Source: UBA4644 sp964541085
Lineage (GTDB): Bacteria > Bacillota > Clostridia > Oscillospirales > Butyricicoccaceae
Reading direction: 5' to 3'
Assembly (NCBI GenBank): GCA_964541085.1
Contig: CAZIPA010000012.1
Location: 1 to 53,579, forward strand
Length of the DNA: 53,579 bases
Shown piece after piece: positions 41,617 to 49,929 of this stretch; the stretch's first letter is position 1; each line of letters starts with the position of its first letter. A program made the translations under genes and the position numbers. The notes under the pieces are model-generated. The model saw nothing but the letters and a program-made list of their open reading frames with translations. It searched no databases and was not told the origin of the DNA.

Positions 41617-41740
41617 TGTAATGTCCTCCTTTAAGTTATTTTCCTCCACCACGCTCATCGGCTCCGGCACCTGCCCGGCAGGCACTTCCCTCGGCCTTAC
41701 GCAATGTGTGTCGTCCGTCGGAGCAGCACACTCCGACAGC
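41617..41740 (-). promoter_or_regulatory. Structured rpsB 5' leader
   Basis: The transcript between the predicted start and the rpsB ribosome site can form a 7-bp hairpin (41717-41723 with 41731-41737) and a smaller one near 41670-41682. Ribosomal protein S2 represses its own mRNA in some bacteria through leader structure; that this leader does so is inference. Confidence 0.35.
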
Positions 41741-41746
41741 TAACTT

Positions 41747-41775
41747 ATCGTACCACAAGCCCGGGCGCATTGCAA
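41747..41775 (-). promoter_or_regulatory. Sigma-A-type promoter for rpsB-tsf
   Basis: Minus-strand TTGCAA and TACGAT separated by 17 bp, about 130 bp upstream of the rpsB start codon. Confidence 0.7.
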
Positions 41776-41803
41776 GCTTTTTTTGCAAAACTCCGGAACT
41801 TTT

Positions 41804-42055
41804 TTACCGGTTGCCGGTTTTTCCCCGGCGCACCAGCAGAATGTCCTCTCCCAGCCGCTCCAGCGTCTCCCAGGGCAGCACAAGCTCCTCCTCCCGGCCC
41901 AGCAGTCCCAGACACCGGAGACGGCCCGGCACGATCAGCGCGGCGATTTTTCCCGTGTCTCCGTCCACCAGCGCATCCCGCACCCGGCCCAGCCGCCGTC
42001 CGCTGTCCAGATCAATGACCTCCCGAAAGCTCAGATCGGAAATGCGTTCCTCCAT
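41804..42055 (-). CDS. PRC-barrel protein of the YlmC/YmxH sporulation family
   Basis: An 83-residue single PRC-barrel domain. Visible features are RISDLSFREVIDLDSGRRLG at the N-terminus and the DALVDGDTGKIAALIVPG segment, which match YlmC/YmxH proteins of spore-forming Firmicutes. These are small and soluble; the exact role is unknown. ATG at 42055 follows AGGAGGTGA. It lies 53 bp downstream of thiT and may be read through from it. Confidence 0.85.
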   Translation of the reverse strand: MEERISDLSFREVIDLDSGRRLGRVRDALVDGDTGKIAALIVPGRLRCLGLLGREEELVLPWETLERLGEDILLVRRGKTGNR

Positions 42056-42108
42056 CGGATCACCTCCTGAAGGTATCATACCGGAAAGGGCGGGAAATTA
42101 TGCGGCGT

Positions 42109-42654
42109 TTATGCGCTTGTGCCAGCAGCCCGGGACAGCGGCTTTTCCAGCAGCAGTCCCACAACAGCCACCAGCAGGGTGCTGGGCAGCATATAGCCCA
42201 GATTGTAGGCCAGAGAATACATCCACGGGCTGGTAAAGGTCAGGCCGTACAGCTCCGTGGGCCCCAGAATGGCATAGATGGTAATACCGCTGAGAAAGTG
42301 GATGACAAAGCGGGCCGCGCCGCCTGCCGCTGCCGTCCAGGCCAGACCGTGAGGCAGTTTGCGGCACAGACCGCCCAGACCGATCATGGCATAGGCCACG
42401 CTGTAATCCAGCAGAATGGACTGCCAGCCCCAGCCAAAGCCGCCGGCAAAAAAGCATTTCAGCGTGCCGAAGATCAGTCCTGCCGCGATTCCCCAGCCCC
42501 AGCCCCGCCGCCAGGCATAGACCGCCAGCGGCAGCATGGTCAGGCCCAGAGAGCCGCCCTGAAACCACAGGTCGATCTCAAAAAAGGTCAGGGCATAGGC
42601 CAGCGCTATGCACAGCGCGCCCTCGCAGACGGTAAGCAGTTTTTGATGTTTCAT
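42109..42654 (-). CDS. thiT: Thiamine ECF transporter S component ThiT
   Basis: Membrane substrate-binding subunit that captures thiamine and works with a shared EcfAA'T module encoded elsewhere. The 181 residues form about six hydrophobic segments. The tryptophan-rich stretch AWRRGWGWGIAAG and the GGFGWGWQSILLDY segment are typical of ThiT (YuaJ). The gene is preceded by a TPP riboswitch and terminator, which independently supports the substrate. Confidence 0.94.
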   Translation of the reverse strand: MKHQKLLTVCEGALCIALAYALTFFEIDLWFQGGSLGLTMLPLAVYAWRRGWGWGIAAGLIFGTLKCFFAGGFGWGWQSILLDYSVAYAMIGLGGLCRKLPHGLAWTAAAGGAARFVIHFLSGITIYAILGPTELYGLTFTSPWMYSLAYNLGYMLPSTLLVAVVGLLLEKPLSRAAGTSA

Positions 42655-42712
42655 GTGTGTGTCCTCCTGTTTTTTTGATTTGGAGAACAGCCCTGACGGA
42701 GAATCCGGAGAC

Positions 42713-42740
42713 GAAAAAACGCACTGCGGGTGCAGTGCGT
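42713..42740 (-). terminator. TPP-riboswitch-controlled terminator
   Basis: Perfect 9-bp stem ACGCACTGC / GCAGTGCGT with loop ACCC, followed by a run of six T on the minus strand. It is placed between the riboswitch aptamer and the thiT start, so ligand binding should favour this hairpin and stop transcription. Confidence 0.85.
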
Positions 42741-42761
42741 CAAAAAGCCTCAGTTCTCTCG

Positions 42762-42847
42762 CTTCCTACGCCGGCATTACCCGGATCAGGTATAAGGGAC
42801 TCCCGCGGCATTACGCGAATTCTCAGCCGACTTGCGTCAGCGCCCCT
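42762..42847 (-). ncRNA. TPP riboswitch (THI element)
   Basis: Minus-strand landmarks of the aptamer are all present in order: GGGGCGCTGACG at the 5' side, CTGAGA, then CCTGATCCGGGTAATGCC and GGCGTAGGAAG. These are the conserved pyrimidine-sensor and pyrophosphate-sensor helices that bind thiamine pyrophosphate. The aptamer is followed by a terminator and thiT, giving transcriptional control of thiamine uptake. Confidence 0.94.
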
Positions 42848-42865
42848 GCTGTTCAGTTCACTCTG

Positions 42866-42894
42866 ATTGTACCCCCGAAGGGTGCAAATGTCAA
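42866..42894 (-). promoter_or_regulatory. Sigma-A-type promoter for the TPP riboswitch and thiT
   Basis: Minus-strand TTGACA and TACAAT with 17-bp spacing, starting inside the stop-codon region of the ykvI-like gene and about 20 bp before the aptamer. Confidence 0.78.
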
Positions 42895-43985
42895 GAGGTC
42901 TTTTGTGTCTCTCCGGTGCCGGTTTTTCCTTTGCCAAAGCGCAGCTTCAGATAGTGAATCAGCGCCGTTACCAGAAACGCGAAGCTGCAATAGCCGAACA
43001 GCGGATAGAGCACGGAGATCAGTCCGCCAAAGCCCAGCAGGCTGGAGGCGCAGATCAGCACCGTCAGGCCGCTGATAAAGGGCGTTCTCCGGCGATACAA
43101 GGCGGGGTATTTCCGCTCCAGATAGTCCACCATGCCCACCAGACAGGACAACGCCGTGCCAAACATGGCCGCGATCAGCAGCAGCGCATAAACCCACGCA
43201 TAGCCCTTGCCAAAGTCCGCCGCCACCGTCAGCATGGGAAGCTCCGTCTGGGCTGCCTCCGGCCACACCCGCAGACAGACCATCACGCTGAGAGCCACCA
43301 GCAGCAGCGCCAGCGCTCCCAGTCCCAGTCCGGCGTACAGCACCTTTTTCTCCTTCACATGGCTGCCGAAGGGGGCCAGAATGCCCACCGTGCCGAAGGC
43401 ATTGTAGGAGGTAAAGGTCAGCGCTCCCAGAAACCAGCCGCCCAGCAGCGGATTGGTGCCGGAAGCCGCTTCCCAGGGCTGACCGAAAAAGTCTCCCTGC
43501 AGCAGGGACGCAACGCCAAAGGCCACGGTAGTAATCACCAGAATGGGCACGGAAACGGAAAATGCCGACACCACGCCGGACAGTCCCAGCAGCGCCATTG
43601 CCAGCAGCAGCACGGAAAAAATCACGCTGCCCCAGACCGCCGGAAGTCCGCACATGGTCTCCAGCAGCGCACCTACGCCGGCGGTCATCACCGCCACCAC
43701 GCCGAAATACTGGATAGTCTCCAGCACGCCTACGGAGGCCCGCAGCACCGGGATATCCCAGGGGATCAGAATACGGTCGATCTGCACCACGCCGGACAGC
43801 TGCACCAGCCGCAGAATCAGCAGACTGATGACAAACAGCAGCGTCACCGCCGCCAGCAGTCCCCAGTAGCCGTTCAGACCGTAGGAGCCGAAAAACTGCC
43901 ACAGCTCCTGTCCGGAGACATAGCCCGCCCCCAGCAGACAGCCGGAAAACACCACGGCCAGGCGGATTGGATTCATTTTCTTCAT
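42891..43985 (-). CDS. YkvI-like multi-pass membrane protein (APC superfamily)
   Basis: A 364-residue protein with about ten hydrophobic segments. The N-terminal region (VVFSGCLLGAGYVSGQEL) resembles the first helix of YkvI-type amino-acid/polyamine/cation-family carriers, including the unwound glycine-rich stretch. The substrate is unknown. ATG at 43985 follows AAGGAG. It lies 43 bp after hprK and probably shares its transcript. Amino acid uptake or export is the best general guess. Confidence 0.72.
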   Translation of the reverse strand: MKKMNPIRLAVVFSGCLLGAGYVSGQELWQFFGSYGLNGYWGLLAAVTLLFVISLLILRLVQLSGVVQIDRILIPWDIPVLRASVGVLETIQYFGVVAVMTAGVGALLETMCGLPAVWGSVIFSVLLLAMALLGLSGVVSAFSVSVPILVITTVAFGVASLLQGDFFGQPWEAASGTNPLLGGWFLGALTFTSYNAFGTVGILAPFGSHVKEKKVLYAGLGLGALALLLVALSVMVCLRVWPEAAQTELPMLTVAADFGKGYAWVYALLLIAAMFGTALSCLVGMVDYLERKYPALYRRRTPFISGLTVLICASSLLGFGGLISVLYPLFGYCSFAFLVTALIHYLKLRFGKGKTGTGETQKTS

Positions 43986-44028
43986 GGAAAGGCTCCTTCA
44001 TTCCAGAGTTGCCGCACACCTGCGGCCA

Positions 44029-44970
44029 TCAGTTCCCGTTGCTTTTCGCAATGATATTGGCATAGAGCTTGTCAGAAAGCTCCTTTGCCGCATTATAGCC
44101 CATTTTCTTGTTCCGGTGGTTCAGGGCCGCCACCTCCACGATCACTGCCAGATTCCGGCCGGGCCGCACAGGCACCTCCAGTGCCGGAATGGGCAGGCCC
44201 AGAATCTCCTCATAATTCTGATCCTCGCCCATGCGGTCATAAGCCTTGCCCTCTTCCCATTTCCGCAGATTGATAATCAGGTCGATTTTTTCCGTCATCT
44301 TAATGGCGCCGGTACCGAAGATTCGACGCACATCAATAATGCCGATGCCGCGAATCTCCATGAAATAGCGGATCAGCTCCGGTGCGGAACCCACCAGCGT
44401 CTTGTTGGACACCCGCTTGATGTCCACAGCGTCATCGGAAACCAGCCGGTGGCCTCGCTTCAGCAGCTCCACGGCGGCCTCGCTCTTGCCCACGCCGCTG
44501 TCGCCCTTCAGCAGAATGCCCTCGCCATAGACCTCCACCAGCACACCATGAATGGTACACCGTTCGCCCAGATGCACATTCAGCGACGCAGACAGCGCCG
44601 AGACCAGATTGGAGGTGCGTTCCTGAGTGCGGGTCAGGGTGACAGCGTGTTTTTTTGCCATCTCCACATATTCCGGCGAAGGCTCCACCCCATTGGCCAG
44701 CACCAGCAGGGGAATGTGATAGGACAGCAGTTTGTCCAGGCTCTCCAGCCGCTGGGCCTGTGTCAGGCTGCGCAGATAATAATCCTCCGCCTTGCCGATC
44801 ACCTGCACCTCGTCCCCGTCAAAATACTCATAAAAGCCGGTCAGCGGCAGGGCAGGCCGGGTCACGGCACGGGATTTGATGAGGATTTCCTCATAATCCT
44901 CCGGCCCATAGACCACCTCCAGATGAAGCTCACTGATGATCTGATGCAATGCCACAGAATATTCCGCCAT
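44029..44970 (-). CDS. hprK: HPr kinase/phosphorylase
   Basis: Bifunctional enzyme that phosphorylates HPr at serine 46 with ATP and reverses it with phosphate; it is the sensor of carbon catabolite control in Firmicutes. The 313 residues have an N-terminal domain (about 1-130), the Walker motif GDSGVGKS (156-163), His141 in the IHGVLV segment, DD (179-180) and the C-terminal signature ending in NLAVIVEVAALNHR. ATG at 44970 follows GGAGGG; an upstream ATG at 44991 lacks a ribosome site. The next gene downstream is ykvI-like. Confidence 0.95.
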   Translation of the reverse strand: MAEYSVALHQIISELHLEVVYGPEDYEEILIKSRAVTRPALPLTGFYEYFDGDEVQVIGKAEDYYLRSLTQAQRLESLDKLLSYHIPLLVLANGVEPSPEYVEMAKKHAVTLTRTQERTSNLVSALSASLNVHLGERCTIHGVLVEVYGEGILLKGDSGVGKSEAAVELLKRGHRLVSDDAVDIKRVSNKTLVGSAPELIRYFMEIRGIGIIDVRRIFGTGAIKMTEKIDLIINLRKWEEGKAYDRMGEDQNYEEILGLPIPALEVPVRPGRNLAVIVEVAALNHRNKKMGYNAAKELSDKLYANIIAKSNGN

Positions 44971-45026
44971 ATGCTTCCCTCCAAACTCCATAAGCCGCCA
45001 TGCGATCGGCCCTACTTGTTACCGCT

Positions 45027-45055
45027 ATTATACGCTCCTTCCGCCGTCTAAGCAA
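45027..45055 (-). promoter_or_regulatory. Sigma-A-type promoter for hprK
   Basis: Minus-strand TTGCTT and TATAAT separated by 17 bp, about 57 bp upstream of the hprK start. It is divergent from the rpmB promoter. Confidence 0.68.
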
Positions 45056-45092
45056 GGAAAATCCGCACGGGGAAAAGTTTTTTCAAAAATGC

Positions 45093-45121
45093 TTGCTTTT
45101 TCGGTTTCTTCATGCTATGAT
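45093..45121 (+). promoter_or_regulatory. Sigma-A-type promoter for rpmB
   Basis: TTGCTT and TATGAT separated by 17 bp, about 65 bp upstream of the rpmB ATG. Confidence 0.65.
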
Positions 45122-45186
45122 AATTGTTGCCGCTTTCCGGGAAGCCGGAAATGCGTTTTGGACTAAGGCCGAAGGAGGTGCGAAAA

Positions 45187-45375
45187 ATGGCAAAATGCGA
45201 TGTTTGCGGCAAGGGCGTGACTTTTGGTATTAAGGTCTCCCACTCCCACAGACGCACCAACCGCGCCTGGAAGCCCAATGTGCGCCGTGTCAAGGCGGTC
45301 GTGGATGGCGCTCCCAAGCACATCAATGTGTGTACCCGCTGCCTGCGTTCCGGCAAGGTCACCCGCGCGATCTGA
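45187..45375 (+). CDS. rpmB: 50S ribosomal protein L28
   Basis: The 62-residue L28. It starts MAKCDVCGKGVTFG and ends with CTRCLRSGKVTRAI; the two CxxC pairs (residues 4-7 and 49-52) form a zinc ribbon. ATG at 45187 follows AAGGAGG. It is a single-gene unit on the plus strand, divergent from hprK and convergent with gpsA, with a terminator 20 bp after the stop. Confidence 0.96.
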   Translation: MAKCDVCGKGVTFGIKVSHSHRRTNRAWKPNVRRVKAVVDGAPKHINVCTRCLRSGKVTRAI

Positions 45376-45394
45376 GATCTGAACAGGGAAAATG

Positions 45395-45424
45395 AAGCAC
45401 TCGTCTGAAGACGGGTGCTTTTTT
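45395..45424 (+). terminator. Rho-independent terminator after rpmB
   Basis: An 11-bp stem with one G-U pair (AAGCACTCGTC / GACGGGTGCTT), loop TGAA, then TTTT. On the opposite strand it is followed by TTCATTTT, so its use for gpsA is doubtful. Confidence 0.8.
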
Positions 45425-45445
45425 CATTATGCTTTCGATTTCATC

Positions 45446-46462
45446 TTACCCCCACCGGGTATTTTGGGTATCATGTTCGGCACGGCTGGCACGGCCCAGA
45501 AGCTCCTCCACCACAACGGACAGCATCCGATTCCGGAACAGGATATCATACATGGCCTCACAGATGGGCATGGAAACGCCCCGGCTCTCCGTCAGTTCAT
45601 GGACGGCCCGGGTGGCAAAATAGCCCTCCACCACGGCACCTACCTGCTGCAACGCCTGCTCCGGCGCGGCACCCCGTCCGATCAGCAGTCCTGCCCGGCG
45701 ATTTCTGGAATGCTGCGAAATGCAGGTGACGATGAGATCACCCACACCGGAAAGCCCCGCAAAGGTCTCCTCCCGGCCGCCCAGCAGCACACCCAGACGG
45801 GACATCTCCGTAATGCCCCGGGTCATCAGCATGGCCTTGGTATTGTCGCCGAAGCCGTAGCCGTCGCTGATGCCCACCGCAATGGCCATAATATTCTTCA
45901 TAGCGCCGCCCAGCTCTGCGCTCACCAGATCGGGAGAGGTATAAACACGGAAATAGGAATTGCCGAACGCCTGCTGCACCAGCTCTGCCGATTCCCGCCG
46001 GGGACAGGCAGCCACCACCGCTGTGGGAATCCCCCGGCTGACCTCCTCCGCATGAGAGGGGCCCGTCAGCGCCACCACAGGATAGTCCGGCCCCAGCACC
46101 CGTGTTACGGTATCGCTGAGCAGACAGCAGCCGTTTTCCAGATCGAAGCCCTTGCTCAGCAGCACCAGCGTCTGACCCGGATGCAGATACGGCCGCAGCC
46201 GTTCCGCCGTCTCTCCCACTGCATAGGAGGGGGTTGCCAGCACGATGATGGGACAGTCGCCCGCGCACTCCAGCGAATCGGTAAAGCAGATGCTCTCCGG
46301 CATGGTCACGCCGGAAAGCAGACGGGGATTGCAGCGCCGCTCCCGCAGCTGCCGGGTGCTCTCCGGTCTGTGACTCCAGACGGATACCGAATGTCCCTTT
46401 TCCGCCAGCAGTCTGGCAATGGCCAGTCCCCAACCGCCGCTGCCCGCAACAGTGATGTTCAT
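45446..46462 (-). CDS. gpsA: Glycerol-3-phosphate dehydrogenase [NAD(P)+]
   Basis: Reduces dihydroxyacetone phosphate to sn-glycerol-3-phosphate for phospholipid synthesis. The 338 residues show the Rossmann motif GSGGWGLAIA (8-17), GPSHAEEVSRGIPT, and the catalytic lysine in ELGGAMKNIMAIA. Its start overlaps the plsY stop by 4 bp (ATGA). The product is the acyl acceptor for PlsY, so the two genes form a working pair. Confidence 0.96.
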   Translation of the reverse strand: MNITVAGSGGWGLAIARLLAEKGHSVSVWSHRPESTRQLRERRCNPRLLSGVTMPESICFTDSLECAGDCPIIVLATPSYAVGETAERLRPYLHPGQTLVLLSKGFDLENGCCLLSDTVTRVLGPDYPVVALTGPSHAEEVSRGIPTAVVAACPRRESAELVQQAFGNSYFRVYTSPDLVSAELGGAMKNIMAIAVGISDGYGFGDNTKAMLMTRGITEMSRLGVLLGGREETFAGLSGVGDLIVTCISQHSRNRRAGLLIGRGAAPEQALQQVGAVVEGYFATRAVHELTESRGVSMPICEAMYDILFRNRMLSVVVEELLGRASRAEHDTQNTRWG

Positions 46463-47079
46463 GAATGTCTCCTTTTTGCAATAACGGTTTTCGGTTCCTC
46501 TCCCCGCAGCAGACGCTTCAGGTTGCTCCTGTGGGTAAAGATCAGCAGTGCCCCCAGACCGGCCACAAACAGCTCACAGGCCGGCCCCAGTCCCAGCACC
46601 AGACAGCACACCGGCGCGGCGACAGCGATGCTCAGCGAACCCGCCGACACCCGCTGGGTCAGCAGCACCACCAGTGCGAACACCGCCAGCGATATGAGAA
46701 ACATTCTCCAGTCCAGCAGCGCCGCCACAGCGGCAGAGCACAGCACACCCTTGCCGCCCCGGAAGCGATAATACACCGGGAAATCATGTCCCAGCACGGC
46801 GCAGCCGCCGCCGACGATCGTTCCCCAGACGCTGCCCAGCAGCAGCCGGGCCAGCAGCACCGCCGCCACTGTTTTTGCCACATCAATGGCCATAACCATC
46901 ACCGCGTTGCGGACGCCATAGGTGCGCAGGGCGTTGGTCATACCCGCGTTGCCGCTGCCGTGGCGACGAAGATCCTCTTTATGTCTGGTATAGGACGCGA
47001 TCAGGCCTCCGCTGACGGAGCCCAGCAGATAGGCGCAGACCGCCGAGGCGATCCATGCCCACAATGCATCCGGAAACAT
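46459..47079 (-). CDS. plsY: Acyl-phosphate glycerol-3-phosphate acyltransferase PlsY
   Basis: Integral membrane enzyme that acylates glycerol-3-phosphate from acyl-phosphate, the first step of phospholipid assembly. The 206 residues contain the motifs GSVSGGLIAS, GSGNAGMTN (about 41-49) and FRGGKGV (about 107-113), within about five membrane segments. It lies 54 bp after der and is coupled to gpsA. Confidence 0.95.
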   Translation of the reverse strand: MFPDALWAWIASAVCAYLLGSVSGGLIASYTRHKEDLRRHGSGNAGMTNALRTYGVRNAVMVMAIDVAKTVAAVLLARLLLGSVWGTIVGGGCAVLGHDFPVYYRFRGGKGVLCSAAVAALLDWRMFLISLAVFALVVLLTQRVSAGSLSIAVAAPVCCLVLGLGPACELFVAGLGALLIFTHRSNLKRLLRGEEPKTVIAKRRHS

Positions 47080-47133
47080 TTCGCTCCCTCCTGTGCTTCA
47101 ATCCTGTCCGGCAGAACACCGCCGGATCTTTGC

Positions 47134-48462
47134 TTACAGCTCCTCGCCCCGCTGACGGATCACCATACGCACCGGTGTTCCCTCCAGGGGATATGCCTGC
47201 CGGATCTGATTTTCCAGATACCGCAGATAGGAAAAATGGAACAGCCGGGAATCGTTGCAGAAGCACACAAAGGTGGGCGGCTGCACACCGGCCTGAGTCA
47301 TGTAGAAAATCTTCAGCCGTCTGCCCTTGTCCGTGGGTGGCTGCACTCTGGCAGTCGCCTCGGCCAGAATGGCGTTCAGATTGCCGGTGGTGATCCGGGT
47401 GGAGGCCGCCGTATAGACCTTCTGAATCAGGCCGAAGAGATTTTCCACCCGCTGTCCGGTTTTGGCGGAAAGGAAGATCATGGGCGCATAGGGCATATAG
47501 GAAAGCTCCGTGCGAATCTTCTTTTCATATTCGCCCTGGGTTCCCGTCTCCTTTTCGATGAGATCCCACTTGTTCACGGCGATGATGGCGGCCTTGCCCG
47601 CTTCATGGGCCAGACCCGCGATTTTGGTATCCTGATCGGTGATGCCGGTGGAGGCGTCGATCATCAGCACACATACATCCGCCCGCTCGATGGCCATCTG
47701 GGCCCGCAGCACGGAAAACCGCTCGATGGCCTCATCCACCTTGCTTTTCCGGCGGATACCGGCGGTATCAATAAAGGTATACACCTCGTCGCCCCGGGTG
47801 ATGCGGCTGTCGATGCTGTCCCGGGTGGTGCCGGGGATATCGCTGACAATCACCCGTTCCTCTCCGGTGACAAAGTTCACCAGACTGCTCTTGCCCGCGT
47901 TGGGCTTGCCGATCACAGCCACCCGGATGCCCTCATCCTGCTCGGGGCCGTCCCAGGCATCCTCCGGCAGATAGGCAAAGCAGGCATCCAGCAGATCGCC
48001 GGTGCCGTTGCCGTGAATGGCGGAAATGCCCACCGGGTCACCCAGACCCAGATTGTAAAACTCATAAAACTCTGCCGGGGGCTCGCCGGGAGAGTCCAGC
48101 TTGTTCACCGCCAGCACCACGGGCTTCTGCGCCCGCTTCAGCATGGCGGCAACCTCTTCATCCGCAGCGGTCAGACCGGTACGGATATCGGTAACGAGGA
48201 TCACCACGCTGGCGTGGTCAATGGCAATCAGCGCCTGCTGCCGCATGAACCGCAGAATCTGATCGTTGGCCCGGGGCTCAATGCCGCCGGTGTCCACCAC
48301 CATAAAGGGCTTGCCCCGCCACTCCGCGTCACCGTAGATACGGTCCCGGGTCACACCCGGCGTATTTTCCACGATGGCGGCCTTTTTTTCTGTGATTCGA
48401 TTAAACAGCAGGGATTTCCCCACATTGGGTCTGCCCACAATGGCAATGACCGGTTTTTCCAT
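47134..48462 (-). CDS. der: Ribosome-assembly GTPase Der (EngA)
   Basis: Essential GTPase with two tandem G domains followed by a KH-like domain, needed for 50S assembly. The 442 residues have GRPNVGKS (10-17) and GKPNAGKS (about 182-189) P-loops, DTGG and DTAG switch motifs, and NKLD and NKWD specificity motifs. ATG at 48462 follows GGGAGG. It is placed between the PDZ/radical-SAM gene and plsY-gpsA, an order seen in other Clostridia. Confidence 0.97.
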   Translation of the reverse strand: MEKPVIAIVGRPNVGKSLLFNRITEKKAAIVENTPGVTRDRIYGDAEWRGKPFMVVDTGGIEPRANDQILRFMRQQALIAIDHASVVILVTDIRTGLTAADEEVAAMLKRAQKPVVLAVNKLDSPGEPPAEFYEFYNLGLGDPVGISAIHGNGTGDLLDACFAYLPEDAWDGPEQDEGIRVAVIGKPNAGKSSLVNFVTGEERVIVSDIPGTTRDSIDSRITRGDEVYTFIDTAGIRRKSKVDEAIERFSVLRAQMAIERADVCVLMIDASTGITDQDTKIAGLAHEAGKAAIIAVNKWDLIEKETGTQGEYEKKIRTELSYMPYAPMIFLSAKTGQRVENLFGLIQKVYTAASTRITTGNLNAILAEATARVQPPTDKGRRLKIFYMTQAGVQPPTFVCFCNDSRLFHFSYLRYLENQIRQAYPLEGTPVRMVIRQRGEEL

Positions 48463-48494
48463 GGTTTCTTCCTCCCTGTTTTGTTCCTTTGTTT

Positions 48495-48523
48495 ATTGTT
48501 TCAGGAATCGCGCCTGAAGTCAA
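48495..48523 (-). promoter_or_regulatory. Promoter for der-plsY-gpsA
   Basis: Minus-strand TTGACT and AACAAT separated by 17 bp, about 35 bp upstream of the der start codon. Confidence 0.6.
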
Positions 48524-48554
48524 GCAAATTTTTGTTGAACTTTGCGGCGGCCTT

Positions 48555-49868
48555 TTACGCTTCCGTCTCCAGCACGGCATCCAGAAAGGCACCGCCGTCA
48601 ATGTCCACGGTATGCACCTGCACGCCCAGCTCCTCGGCCAGCTGTTCCCGGGTCACATCGTCCAGAAAGACATTCTGTTTGTCTCGCAGCATGACAATGG
48701 GCAGCAGCAGCCGCTGTCCCAGCAACTGTCCCTTCAGCTGACGCATGAGATCACCGCCGGTGACAAGGCCGGAAACATCCACCTGTTCTCCGAAGAAATC
48801 GTTGCGCACGCCGATCACCCGGCATTGGAGCCCCGGGCATTTCTGCCGAATCTTTTCCGTCATACGCTCCATAAAGGGGGCGGCGGCCATGCCGCAGGCA
48901 ACGGTAAAGGGGCTGGGCGCGGAAATGGGAGCCTGTTCGCACAGCAGCGCGCCGGAAAGCTCCTCTTCAAACAGTGCCATCAATCCCACGCCGTTGTCCA
49001 GCTGCAAATAGCCCTCATAATAGTCCGGCCCGGGCATGGGCAGATGGGCCTTCAGATAAATCTCATCCGAGGCCGCCGCCAGCGCGCTGCCGCAGGCCGC
49101 CTGATTTTTCGCCCGCTGGTTGTCAATGATGCGGATGATCTCCCGGGCGCTTGCTTCCGTAACCGGCTCCAGCGGGGTCAGCCGCTGACGATGGCGGGTC
49201 AGTCCCACCGGCACCACGGCGATGCTCTCCACGGCGGGATGCAGGGCAGAAAGGTCTGCCAGCGTCTTTTCCAGCGCTTCGCCGTCGTTCCAGCCGGGAC
49301 AGCAGACGATCTGGGCATGAATGCGGATGCCCGCCTTTGCGAAGGCATACAGGTGCCGCAGACTTTCTCCGCCCCGGGGATTGCCCAGCATTCTGGCCCG
49401 CAGCTCCGGGTCGGTGGTATGCACCGAAATGTTCAGGGGAGAAATGTGCATCCGGATGATCCGATCCGCATCCTCGTCACTGAGATTGGTCATGGTGATA
49501 TAATTGCCCAGCAAAAAGGACAGCCGTGCATCGTCATCCTTGAAATACAGGCTGGGCCGCATCCCTCTCGGCAGCTGGTCGATAAAGCAGAAAACGCAGC
49601 GGTTGGAGCAGCCCTTCTGGGCATCCATCAGATAGGTCTCAAAATCCAGGCCCAGATCCTGCCCCTCCTGCTTGTGGAGACGCACCGTGTGCTCCTCGCC
49701 GTTTTCCCGCCGGAGAGAGAGGGTCAATCTCGCATCATAGGCATAGAATTTATAATCCATCACATCGTGGATGGGGTGGCCGCCGATGGCCAGCAGGGTT
49801 TCTCCCACCCGCAGTCCCGCCTTTTCTGCGGGAGAGTGGGGATCCACATGGGTAATGACAGCAGACAT
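48555..49868 (-). CDS. PDZ and radical-SAM-like protein with DUF512
   Basis: A 437-residue protein with an N-terminal PDZ-like domain (about 1-65, HSPAEKAGLRVGETLLAI), then a radical-SAM motif with cysteines 87, 91 and 94 (CSNRCVFC), and a C-terminal DUF512 region (about 240-437). The family is widespread in Clostridia next to der, with no established reaction. ATG at 49868 is chosen; the preceding TTG is unlikely, and AAGGTG lies 9 bases upstream. A role in ribosome or membrane biogenesis is only suggested by the neighbours. Confidence 0.88.
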   Translation of the reverse strand: MSAVITHVDPHSPAEKAGLRVGETLLAIGGHPIHDVMDYKFYAYDARLTLSLRRENGEEHTVRLHKQEGQDLGLDFETYLMDAQKGCSNRCVFCFIDQLPRGMRPSLYFKDDDARLSFLLGNYITMTNLSDEDADRIIRMHISPLNISVHTTDPELRARMLGNPRGGESLRHLYAFAKAGIRIHAQIVCCPGWNDGEALEKTLADLSALHPAVESIAVVPVGLTRHRQRLTPLEPVTEASAREIIRIIDNQRAKNQAACGSALAAASDEIYLKAHLPMPGPDYYEGYLQLDNGVGLMALFEEELSGALLCEQAPISAPSPFTVACGMAAAPFMERMTEKIRQKCPGLQCRVIGVRNDFFGEQVDVSGLVTGGDLMRQLKGQLLGQRLLLPIVMLRDKQNVFLDDVTREQLAEELGVQVHTVDIDGGAFLDAVLETEA

Positions 49869-49895
49869 CAATCATCGCACCTTTCTTCCGGGGTC

Positions 49896-49924
49896 GAAAA
49901 GAAGGGGCCGGCCCGGTGGCCCCT
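49896..49924 (-). terminator. Second hairpin downstream of rpmF
   Basis: Stem AGGGGCC / GGCCCCT with an 8-base loop, followed by TCTTTTC on the minus strand. It stands between the rpmF terminator and the PDZ/radical-SAM gene and may act as a backup terminator. Confidence 0.5.
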
Positions 49925-49929
49925 GAACA

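Noticed and set aside
41617..41685. Longer N-terminus for S2 starting at 41685
   Set aside because: The extra residues fall in the structured leader, and the ATG at 41616 has an AGGAGG site and the normal S2 N-terminus.
44971..44991. Longer N-terminus for HprK starting at 44991
   Set aside because: The upstream ATG lacks a ribosome site, whereas GGAGGG stands at the right distance before 44970.
46465..48741. A 758-codon open frame on the plus strand opposite plsY and der
   Set aside because: It is antisense to two clearly conserved genes and its product has no domain, being rich in H, Q and G as expected from a shadow frame of GC-rich codons. The same holds for long plus-strand frames at 1600-2655, 3563-4918, 4848-6338, 33626-35851 and others.
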